Shown: positions 55,386-64,000 of the stretch, in pieces
Layout: each line of letters starts with the position of its first letter
Position numbering within the stretch: the first letter of the stretch is position 1
Assembly: GCA_029204225.1 (NCBI GenBank)
Contig: CM055093.1
Coordinates: 6,517,815 to 6,581,814 of the forward strand
DNA: 64,000 nucleotides
Direction: 5' to 3'
DNA from: Diphasiastrum complanatum
Taxonomy: Eukaryota; Streptophyta; Lycopodiopsida; Lycopodiales; Lycopodiaceae
Notes under the pieces: generated by a model
Database searches by the model: none
What the model was told of the DNA's origin: nothing
The model's input: the letters and a program-made list of their open reading frames with translations, nothing else
Program-made: the position numbers and the translations under genes

Positions 55386-56888
55386 GCTCCAACATGGAGT
55401 ACTTCATTAGATTCTTCAAATCTAGCACAAAAAAAACAAGGCTTGTCGTGAAGGGCTACACACAGAAATATGGTGTCGACTATTTTGACACATATTCGCC
55501 CATGGTCAAGATGACAAGCATAAGGCTGCTCCTTGCATACGCCACACAGTACAATCTAGAAATTCACCAGATTGATGTGAAAACAGCCTTTCTCCACGGA
55601 GATCTAGAGGAGGAAATTTTCATGAAGCAACCTGAAGACTATGAAGACCCCGACAACAGATAATATGTATGTCGATTGCAGAGATGCATCTACGGTCTAA
55701 AACAGACATCACGAGCCTGGTACAAAAGCTTGATGGCCTTTGAAGTCTCTAGACTTCAATCCTACTCAACCAGACTGTAATGTCTACATCAAAAGAGTAT
55801 GAAAGAATTTTGTGATACTGACCATTTTCGTGGATGATTCGCTGATGATAGGAAATTTCTTAATGATGATCAAAGACATGAAGAGTCAAATTTTTGAAAA
55901 CTACAAAATCACAGATCTTGGAGAAGCAACAAAATGTCTAGGGTTGGAGATCAGAAGAGATCGAATAAACGGCGAAATGCACTTCAGTCAGTCAGAATAT
56001 GCCAGAAAAGTGTTGAAGCAGTACCACATGATGGACTGTGAAGAGAAAGCCACACCAATGATAGTTGGAGCCAAGCTCACGAAACAGGATTGCCCAAAAA
56101 CAGAAGAGGAAGAATAGAAGATGGCAGGTCTATCCTACCAGAACTTAATCGGTAGTTTGATGTACTTAGCAATTTGTACCAGACCCGATCTGGCCTTCTC
56201 TATCTACGCATTGAGCCAATTCTGTTCCAATCCTGGTCTAGCACATTGGAAAATGGCAAAACGAATCCTATAGTATCTGAAGGGTACCCAGAATATTGGA
56301 TTAACCTACAGAGCTAGAAACGAAGAGAAAGGATTCGAGCTACATCACTTCAGTGATGCGAACTGGGCAAGCTACAAAGATGACAGCAAGTCCATTACTG
56401 GTAGCTCAATCCTCTTGTGAAACTGAGTATGTCACAACCTCAAAAGTGGCAAATGAGGTAGTGTGGCTGCAAATGATGTTGGAGGCAATCAGGATATCAC
56501 AAGAGGGGCCAAGCACGATGATGATGGACTCTCAAAGTGTCATTTATCTGTCCCAGGATCATGTCTTCCATTCGAAGACAAAGCACATTCCTCTGAAGTA
56601 CCATCATATTCGAGATTTGATCTCGAAAGAAGAGCTCCAGCTCCAGTTCATAAAATCGAAAAATATGATTGCAGATCTCCTCACAAAACCGCGCGACAAG
56701 CCACTCTTTACCAAGCAAAGAGAGGCAATTGTATTAAACGAACAAAGATGCAAGGTTCAAGAGGGAGTATTAGAAATGGTGAACTCCTACAACTTTGTCA
56801 CAGCACGAACAAGACACGAAGGTCGAACGAGAATGATTCGCGACAAAAAGTGGCTCCTGATGGACGTCCGAATCTACTTGAGCTAACT
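55386..56888 (+). mobile_element. Copia RT/RNase H fragment inserted in the Gypsy, plus strand
   Basis: The fragment opens inside the reverse transcriptase: RLVVKGYTQKYGVDYFDTYS, QIDVKTAFLHGDLEEEIFMK and RCIYGLKQTSRAWY, then ILTIFVDDSLMIG (active site V-D-D, 55812-55850), YQNLIGSLMYLAICTRPDLA and, for RNase H, AQSSCETEYVTTSKVANEVV and SKTKHIPLKYHHIRDLISKE. Frames change at about 55661, 55740, 56117 and 56350. At 56758 CAAGAGGGAG is a purine tract followed by TATTAGAAATGGTGAAC, which corresponds to the LTR start TGTTGGAAATGGTGAAC of the 60.7-62.8 kb copy; about 120 bp of that LTR remain. No 5' part exists, and no target duplication was seen. Confidence 0.88.
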
Positions 56889-58703
56889 TTTGCACTAAGA
56901 CTTCTTTTTCTTTTGGCACCAACTTCAGGAACTCTCCCAATGAAATATTGATCTTACTAGACAAAATATTTATGAGTAGTTCTATTTGCGGCGCTTCTGG
57001 TTCAGTCATCTTGAAGGGTTCTTCATGATGATGTAACTAATCATTCATATCTATACATGAATTTTTTGGATGTTGCAATGGGGAAGAACGAACTTCAACT
57101 GTTGCTTTAGCAGCTTCAAGCTCCTCTTCTTCTTGTAGATGTTTGATCCACTGCCTCATATCCTGATATCTTCTTTTTTCTACATGAAGATTTGGATAGA
57201 CTCCCAATGTTGTTGGTATATCGTTCAATGGTATAGAATCCGCAGGTATCAGATCCACTACTAGTTCTTTCTGCTTCTGTGCTCTGGTGACCACCATCAA
57301 GGGTACACTTGCTTTATTCTGAGCTACTAGTCTTCGCTTGATTGTTATCAAATTTACAGGAGCTGTAGTTGGTGGTAGTTTCGGTCTTGCTGGACAGTCT
57401 TTATAGCAATGCCCATAACCACAGTCATGATAGAATGGTACAAATTTCTCTTTATTTGGACATTCTACAACTCTGTGATTTTCTCCACATGCAAAGCATC
57501 CAAGCGGTGCTTTGGTCCAATTTCTAGAGGCTTGTTGTTGTGCGACAGCATAAATAGCATATTGTTCTGAAGATCCACCTTTTTGTTCAGTACCATTGCT
57601 CGATACTTATGTACGGTTCCGGTTTCATCAAATTGGCAAGAGGAGCGGGGTGCTTTGGTGGGGCAGGTAAGGCTAAACGTTCCAGATATCCAAGAGCAGA
57701 TTGTCGAGATCTAGCTGCTGGATTTCCTCCATACTATGGTTCTCGATATCCCATTTGGGCACACCGTTGCTGAATTATCCGAGGGTTGAAGTTGTAAAAA
57801 GCAATCTCATGATCAGGCGAATTACACAAATGGCATACACTGATTTTCATTCGTCTTTTCAATTGAGGACACTCATTCACTGTGTGATTTCCTGTGCAAA
57901 TAGAATGCCAGACATTTTTCCTAGTAGGAAAAGTCTTCGCAAACTTTTTAGGTCCCTTGTTCGCTTTTCCGTGGAAATCTTCCAATGCTTTGATCTTCTC
58001 ATCAAATTGTGACTGCAATGTTTCTGCTGGTTCTTCCCAAGTTTCTCGAACTCATTGAGCATCATTTTTGTAGTAGCATTGGCATTCGTTGATGCAATAG
58101 TGGTGGATGTCGTAGTAGTTTGCCCTGTTGTATAAGGCAACATACTGATATTTGACTCATCTGAATCTTCATCCTCCTCCCAAATTGCATCATCCATAGC
58201 ATTTTGCAAGAGTGCATACTCATTATGGCATTTCAGCTCACGTCTGTTTCGTTTAGGTAGACTTGACAAAAACCACATAATCATGGCATTTTCGTTAATC
58301 AGCTCAGGTTCGCACTCAGATCTGAGGCGTTTCACCCGTTCAATGTAATCTCGAATCATTTCTCGCTTTCCCATTTTAATTTTACTTAAAAGTAGGAAAG
58401 GGTCTTCCATAAACTTCCGCGGTCTGAATCGTGTGATAAGGGCTCTTTTAACAACCTCCCAATCTGTACGCTCAATTTCATCTTGATTTTAGTACCAATG
58501 TTGTGCTGCGTCTGTTAAGGCCATAGGAAACAACTTAAGTTTATTTTGAGGGAAAATTTCGCCATAGACTTCACAAAATTCAGCATAGATCTAAATAAAT
58601 CTAACTAGATCTGTTAACCCATTGTATTTGAGTAGACCAAACAGGGTGCTCTTCTGACAATAATATGATTGACTTCCTAAGGGGCACCTCCAGGGGCAGC
58701 CAT
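56889..58703 (-). pseudogene. Gypsy gag and nucleocapsid
   Basis: The gag start (ATG at 58703) reads MAAPGGAP and then TAA. Text in the same region gives LKLFPMALTDAAQHWY, TDWEVVKRALITRFRPRKFM and EDPFLLLSKIKMGKREMIRD, the Retrotrans_gag domain. HSICTGNHTVNECPQ and VCHLCNSPDHEIAFY are zinc-knuckle traces. A further pair, GCFACGENHRVVECPNKEKF and CGYGHCYKDCPARPK, lies at about 57500-57370, followed by MVVTRAQKQKELVVD. Up to four knuckles is many for a plant Gypsy. Several stops and frame changes inactivate it. The end near 56889 is where the Copia fragment interrupts the element. Confidence 0.85.
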
Positions 58704-59909
58704 CGTCGCAAATTAAATCAAGCAGACAATGAGATTGGATCTAGATTTTTTAGTCAAAAACTAGTTCAGATCAGATCTGCTAAATCTATTTTACTTTTCA
58801 AGACTTTGATTCTATATCGTGAAAAACATTTCGAAATTCAATCAATTGATACTTCCAAAAATGAAAAATTTCTCAAAATTCAAATCAGAATATATCGGAT
58901 TTGATCCAAATTTTGACAGAGACTTGATCTAGAAAATCAGAACCTAAAAATAGGATTGGCAAAGGTTCCCTAGGCGAAGGTTGGCCTGGCAAAGATTCAA
59001 CAGTGCTATTTTGGAAAAAAAAGACTCTCTCTTCAATTTTTCTGACAATTTCTCAAGTAGTAACCTTCACCGAACTCTCAGATACAAGATCTGACACAAA
59101 TAAAACTATGGAAAACCGGACGAAGGTTTCTGACACAAGAAAATACAGTTTCTGAAGTTTGACGAGGGTAAAAATCAAGATTTTCTATGATTTGGACAAG
59201 AAGAATCTTCGTCAAACTCAAAAATACTATAAATAGAATACTTTGAAAACTCGGCAAAGGTTTTGGCGACGGATCAAGAGTAATACTAGTATTTTTGCAA
59301 AAAAGTGACTTTTTTGACAAAAATATGGCAATATGACAATTGATCTTCTAAAACCCCTTCTATTTTTTGTATTATTCTTCGCCAACCTGGTAGTAGATAG
59401 ATCTGAATCACACCTATGCACAGTGAATTGGGTGAAGGTTCTTTTTATGTATTTTTAGAATTTTGGTGATTTTTAGTGTTTTTTAATGGATTTTTTGATG
59501 TTGCTAGAAATCTACTACGAATTAATCTTCGTCCTTCAACTGAAGATTCTGTGATCAAAATCGAAGGTGTCTGCAACTCGACGAAGGTTTCCTGATAGAG
59601 GGTAAAAGGTTATCAGCTCTGATGATGATTTTTGTCTCTTTTTGATCAAAATCTAGCAGATTTAACCGCTTTTTGTTATTTTCTCTGATATCTCAGATCC
59701 AAATGGATCTTAAGATTGGTGATTTGAATACGTTTCTCTTTTTTACAATCGGATTAGATTTCAAACAAGCAAATTCACTCAAATCAAGCAAAAAATCAAT
59801 CTCAAACTAACCCTAAAATGCAGATCTAACACTATTCATGTCACGACAAGATGCCTAATGCAAGCTAACCATCCAACAATCATGCTGCAAACTGAAAAAT
59901 TGGCGTAGC
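58704..59909 (-). repeat. Untranslated leader of the Gypsy element
   Basis: About 1.2 kb without a protein. It has many variants of the CCTTCGCCGA motif in reverse complement, as in the plus-strand copy at 21013-22205. Confidence 0.7.
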
Positions 59910-59929
59910 TCCCCAGCAATGGCGCCAAA
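59910..59929 (-). promoter_or_regulatory. Gypsy primer-binding site
   Basis: On the minus strand TTGGCGCCATTGCTGGGGA follows the LTR after two bases; one or two changes from TGGCGCCGTTGCCGGGGA of Athila/Tat-type elements. Confidence 0.88.
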
Positions 59930-59931
59930 AT

Positions 59932-60698
59932 TGTAGTGTGTTTCTTTCCTTGCCTAACTTGAATCCAAGATCTTGTCAATCTAGCATCAAAGAGATGAAG
60001 TTAGTTGTCACGCGTAGGTTCGTTCTCATGAGAGCGATAGTATAGTTCAGATTTCAGCATGAATGTAAGATCCAAATCTAGCTCTAACATCCATTAACCC
60101 TAACCATTAACACTACACATCCATTAACACTACGATCCATTAACACTACGCATCCACAACAAAGATAGCTTACTCTTTCTCTCTCTCCCTTTCTCCCTCA
60201 TAAAAAGTATAATAGCATACAATCCCAATAACATTCAGATCCAACAATTAGCAAAAACCAAAGAAAGCATGAGAGATGGAGGAAAAGTGATAGAGAGCAA
60301 GGACATTCATCAATCCATTTCTGAAGAGAACCAATTTGCTTTATTGAAATGAGGAAATGAACATGTGTAGGAACTCGAGTTGGTCCCTTTTTATAGTAGA
60401 GAGGAGGACCCTGGCCTCTGAATCCTATTGGTCCATTTCTACCTCCCTAATTATTCAAATTTAAAAAAGAGTGAAAACCATTCAAATTGGAGGGAAACCC
60501 AACTTTATTCACTAACTTGACATTTAGGCCCTACGACATTAAAAGTCCCGCAAAAATGGCCTAAAGTCCTTTTATTGACTTGTAACTAATCAAATAACTA
60601 TGTGATCATCGGGTTGGACTTACACATGCAGGGTGCCAAATCCCTCTCACTTATTAACTAGGGATAGGATTGCCTTGGGATCCGCAAACCCTCCAACA
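59932..60698 (-). repeat. 5' LTR of the Gypsy element
   Basis: 767 bp, plus-strand start TGTAGTGTGTTTCTTTCC and end CCGCAAACCCTCCAACA; same length as the 3' LTR. Confidence 0.93.
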
Positions 60699-62765
60699 TC
60701 CTAAACTATTAGTTAGTTGTCCCCTGATGGCGTGGCCCTTGGCGGTTGAGTGTGGTAGTCTAAGACTCCACGCTCGTCGAGCTGCCAGCTATTTGTTTGA
60801 ATAGTTTTTCTTCATCGTTTGGCTGTTGGGACGAACGTCAACAATTTTGTCTTCGATTTGTCAAGCGCTTGAACAAACACCTTTATTGCGGCCTTCGTTT
60901 CGTCTTCAAGAAACGCCTGAGAATGGTTGCATGAGTTCACCATTTCCAACACTCCCTCTTGAATGTTGCAACCTTTATTGTGTTTGTTTAGCCCCATTGC
61001 ACTTCTTTGTTTTTCGATCAGTGGCTTGTCGAGCGGCTTCATTAGCAAATCTGCAACCATGTTGTTTGACTTTATGTGTTGAACACTCATCTCTCCTTTC
61101 GAGATCAGGTCTCGAATGTGGTAGTGCTTTAGAGGAATGTGTTTGGTCTTTCAATGGAAGATTGGATTCTGAGATAGATATATGGCACTCTGAGAATCCA
61201 TCATCATGGTGAATGGTTCTCTTCATTGTATGCCAATTGCATCCAACATCATTTACGACCACACCACCTCATTGGCCACGTTCGATGTTGTCTTTGATGC
61301 TGCCACATATTTGGCCTCGCACAAAGATTGAGCTACAAGTGTCTATTTCTTGCATAGCCAATTGACTGCTGCTCTACACGCTATCGAACATCCTCTTGTT
61401 ACTGATTTGTTGTCATCTTTACAGCTTGCCTAGCTTGCATCATTGTAGTGCTGCAGCTCAAATAATTTTTCTTCTTTGTCTGTTTTGTAGGCCAATCCCA
61501 TATTCCAGGTGCCCTTCAAATATTGCAGAATTCGTTTTGCCATTTGCCAATGCACCATGCTAGGATTCGAAGAGAATTGGCTCAATGCGTAGACAGTGAA
61601 AGCCAAGTTGGGTCTGGTACAGATTGTGAGGTACATCAGACTACCGATCAAGTTCTGGTATGGAATACCTTCCATCCTCTGTCTCTCCTCATCTGTGTTC
61701 GGGCAATCCTGCTTTGTCAGTCTGGCTTCAGCTATCATTGGTGTGGCCTTTTCTTTGTAGTCCATCATTCGGTACTGCTTCAGCACCTTTTTGATATATT
61801 CAGATTGACTTAGATGCAGTACTCCTCTGATTCGATCTCTTCTTATCTCCAGCCCAAGGCATTTAGTTGTTTCTCCCAGATCTGTGATTTCATAACTTGC
61901 AGATATTTGACTCTTCATTTTCTTAATTAGTACTAAGGAATTTTCTATCATCGGGGAGTCATCCACAAAAATAGTCAGAATCACAAAACTTCTTTCTATC
62001 ATTTTTTGATATATATTGCAGTTGAGTAGGAACGAAGTCTAGATACTTCAGAATATTGTTGAGCTTCTTGTATCAAGCTCGTGATGCCTACTTCAGACCA
62101 TAAATACATTGTTGTAACCGACAAACATATTGTTGATTGTCGGGGTCTTCAAGTCCTTCATTGCTTCAAGAAGATTTCTTCTTCTACATCTCTTGATCTT
62201 CACATCAATCTTGTGTATTTCTAGATTGTATTGCGTTGCCATTTTGACCATTGGTGAGTACGTATCCAAATGTCTGACAATGCCATCTGATTTGACTTTT
62301 CTTTTGTATACTCATTTGTAGTTGACAATTTTTTTATCTTCGAGAAGTGGCTCCAGTGTCCATTCCCATTTGACCTCATTGACTCGATCTCTTCTGACAT
62401 TGCCTGCTTCCAGAATTCTCCTTCTGGACTCTGAATAGCTTCTTGATATGTATTCGGTTCTTCAGTGAAGCTGCAAAATTAAAACTTTGTATCTTCGCTC
62501 CATTGAAGATTGTTAGTGTATCGTTTTGGATGTCTTCTTTGTCTTGTTGATTGTCTAGGTTTCGTTCGTCGCTATTCGATTGTTTCTTCTTCATCAGGTT
62601 GATCTTCAGCTTACTGTTGTTCAGGAGTCTGGGGCTCTATGTTTTGATTTGATGTTTGGCCTTGATCTCTCTCTTGAATTGGCAGTAGTGTGAAAATCTC
62701 ATGGCCTTTGTCTTTCTTTAATCTTGAAAATCTGGATTCGTCGAACTTCACATCTTGCTTGTGAT
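60699..62765 (-). mobile_element. Copia fragment, minus strand: RT, RNase H and LTR start
   Basis: Reading from 62765 leftward: a linker with FDESRFSRLKKDKGHEIFTL, then heavily frameshifted RT start. The frame 62002-61430 has FVILTIFVDDSPMIENSLVL (active site), TKCLGLEIRRDRIRGVLHLS and YQNLIGSLMYLTICTRPNLA. The frame 61090-60812 carries the end of RNase H: MSVQHIKSNNMVADLLMKPL. CAAGAGGGAG and TGTTGGAAATGGTGAAC (about 60965-60939) mark purine tract and LTR start; about 255 bp of LTR remain before the Gypsy LTR at 60698. Same family as 55386-56888 but opposite strand. Gag, protease and integrase are absent. Confidence 0.88.
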
Positions 62766-63718
62766 GTCTTCCAATGCACAAAACGCTTTAAAAGAACCGA
62801 CTACATGCCATTACACCTTGTAACCACTGATCAAGCTTTTCAAAAATGGGGGATTGATTATGTAGGACCCATTAGTTCCACTGCTCGACACACACAATCT
62901 CGTTACATCATAGTAGCTACGGACTATTGCACCAAATGGGCTGAAGCAAGAGCTGTTCGCAATGCTGACGCTCATTCTACCACAAAATTTCTCTATGAAC
63001 ATGTTATAGTTCGTTTCGAATGTCCTCTAGATTTTATCAATGATAGGGGTACACATTTCCTTAACTCTGTCATAGCAGATCTCCTTCCAAATTTTTTTGT
63101 GGTGCATCGCAAAAGTTCCCCAAACTATCCACGATGCAATGGCCAGGCGGAATCCACCAATAAAATCCTATGTGGCATTCTCACCAAAACCATCGAATCC
63201 AGCCGATCTAATTGGGAACTCAAACTTCATGCTACTCTTTGGGCTTATCGCACCACCCTAAAGAGAGCTACAGGCTTAATCCCTTTCCAGCTAGCATATG
63301 GTCAAGAAGCCGTTATGCCTGTAGAATTTCATATTCCCTCCCTCCGAGTGGCCTCTAATCTTGAACTAGATAATCAACAAACTCTAGCAAATAGGTTATT
63401 CCATCTGGAACAACTATGCGAAACACGACGGATCAGCATCCATGCTCAACAAGTCCACAAACGTCGACAAAAAGCAATGCATGATCGATCATTGAAACTT
63501 AGAGACTTCCAAGTTGGAGATAAGGTTCTGCCATACCAAGCCAAAGCCTTTAAAGGCAAACTGAAATTTTCTGTCCAAGGTCCTTATGTCATTAATAAAA
63601 TCTTTGCCTCTGGATATGTACAACTCCAAACCCTTTAAGGCGATATTTTCGACACTGTGGTCAATGGGAGCAGACTGCGAAAGTACAATGAACCCTGTTT
63701 TTATCTTGATATGTATTA
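62766..63718 (+). CDS. Gypsy integrase, nearly intact
   Basis: Integrase joins element cDNA to host DNA in the nucleus. The frame runs from the zinc-region end (CDVFQCTKRFKRTDYMPLHL) through WGIDYVGPISS (first Asp), DFINDRGTHFLNSVIADLL (second Asp) and YPRCNGQAESTNKILCGI (Glu), so the D-D-E triad is complete. WAYRTTLKRATGLIPFQLAY and GQEAVMPVEFHIPSLRV follow; GDKVLPYQAKAFKGKLKFSV and QGPYVINKIFASGYVQLQTL form the GPY/F-type end. A TAA at about 63637 interrupts it; after it the same frame gives GDIFDTVVNGSRLRKYNEP and stops near 63718. No chromodomain is present. It abuts the minus-strand Copia fragment and has no RT of its own. It may derive from the family at 48.8-60.7 kb, whose integrase is missing. 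Confidence 0.88.
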
Positions 63719-64000
63719 GTTGTTTTCTTTCCTACTGTTCTTCTTTACTTTTCTTTACTGCCTGCTTGCCATTTCAACAAATTTTTTGTGCTGTGTTTTC
63801 TTGTTCACACCATCAAGATACTATCAGATCAGACATACAAACAGTCTTTCTCTGAGAAAATCACAAAAGTCATTATTTTCGAAGAATTTTCTCACACCAT
63901 CTCAGATAGAATTCACCTGACCCATTTTTTTATAGTGCATGATTCATTTTTACCCTCCACGAATTCTATCTCAGAGACACACTTTCCAGAAATAGAAAAA
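63719..64000. other. Post-integrase DNA with an inverted repeat
   Basis: T-rich DNA follows the integrase. CTCAGATAGAATTC (63901-63914) pairs with GAATTCTATCTCAGAG (63961-63976), one mismatch, loop about 46 bp. No LTR start was identified before the window ends. Confidence 0.6.

Larger units (their letters stand above)
48783..60698 (-). mobile_element. Gypsy LTR retrotransposon, minus strand, with nested insertions
   Basis: Two LTRs of equal length (767 bp) enclose primer site, leader, gag, protease and part of the reverse transcriptase, all on the minus strand. RNase H and integrase are absent: RT text runs within 150 bp of the 3' LTR. Two Copia insertions interrupt it (49783-53892 and about 55386-56888). 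The flanking five bases (GTTTA left, TCCTA right) do not form a clear target duplication, so one end may have been rearranged. LTR differences, roughly 4-6% by eye, suggest a moderately old insertion. The third copy of this LTR is at 20248-20990 on the plus strand. Confidence 0.9.

Noticed and set aside
48783-60698. A 5-bp target duplication for the Gypsy element
   Set aside because: Flanks GTTTA and TCCTA do not match, also after shifting the ends by a few bases; only the nested Copia has a clean duplication.

Overview
The window looks like an intergenic, repeat-rich part of a land-plant nuclear genome. It is AT-rich, has plant-type spliced genes, and is dominated by plant Copia and Gypsy LTR retrotransposons, Helitron termini, a CACTA-like DNA transposon and very long microsatellites. 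The species cannot be fixed from the sequence. A fern or other large-genome plant would fit the mix, but this is only a guess.

Layout. (1) 90-1177: the last four exons of a uroporphyrinogen-III C-methyltransferase gene (siroheme pathway), the only clearly intact host gene. (2) 1.2-5.6 kb: intergenic DNA with a diverged duplication and compound microsatellites. (3) 5639-8293: a Copia-type element keeping a 5' LTR, primer site and gag N-terminus but no pol, with a 3' LTR cut to about 47 bp. (4) 9.37-28.9 kb: two ends with matching terminal motifs and CCGACGT-rich subterminal DNA, each next to a CACTA-type gene remnant (TNPD-like on the minus strand at 11.6-12.6 kb, TNPA/Ptta-like on the plus strand at 26.8-27.7 kb). 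Between them lie a LINE 3' end, an unrecognised minus-strand gene with a possible cystatin-like part, a rearranged Copia, the 5' part of a Gypsy element, a Copia LTR and Helitrons. (5) 29-36.6 kb: minisatellites, Helitron 3' ends, a 360-bp satellite trimer, a ZIP transporter pseudogene and more microsatellites. (6) 37.3-43.1 kb: a degraded Gypsy pol with two protease-like regions, then a Copia gag relic. (7) 45.5-48.0 kb: about three copies of a ~453-bp tandem repeat directly upstream of a broken histone H3 gene with CENH3-like residues and a basic tail. (8) 48783-60698: a minus-strand Gypsy element with two 767-bp LTRs, interrupted by a younger Copia (49783-53892, TSD TTAAA) and by an oppositely oriented Copia fragment. 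(9) 60.7-64 kb: a minus-strand Copia RT/RNase H fragment and a nearly intact plus-strand Gypsy integrase.

Almost nothing here works together as a pathway. The region is a nest of mobile elements whose order of insertion can partly be read: the nested Copia LTRs differ by about 1.5% by eye, and those of the enclosing Gypsy by about 4-6%, as nesting requires. The most unusual items are the CENH3-like histone relic behind a tandem promoter-like array, the Helitron 3'-end/5'-end junctions, and the Gypsy with a duplicated protease region. All similarity calls come from reading translated sequence; no database search was run.
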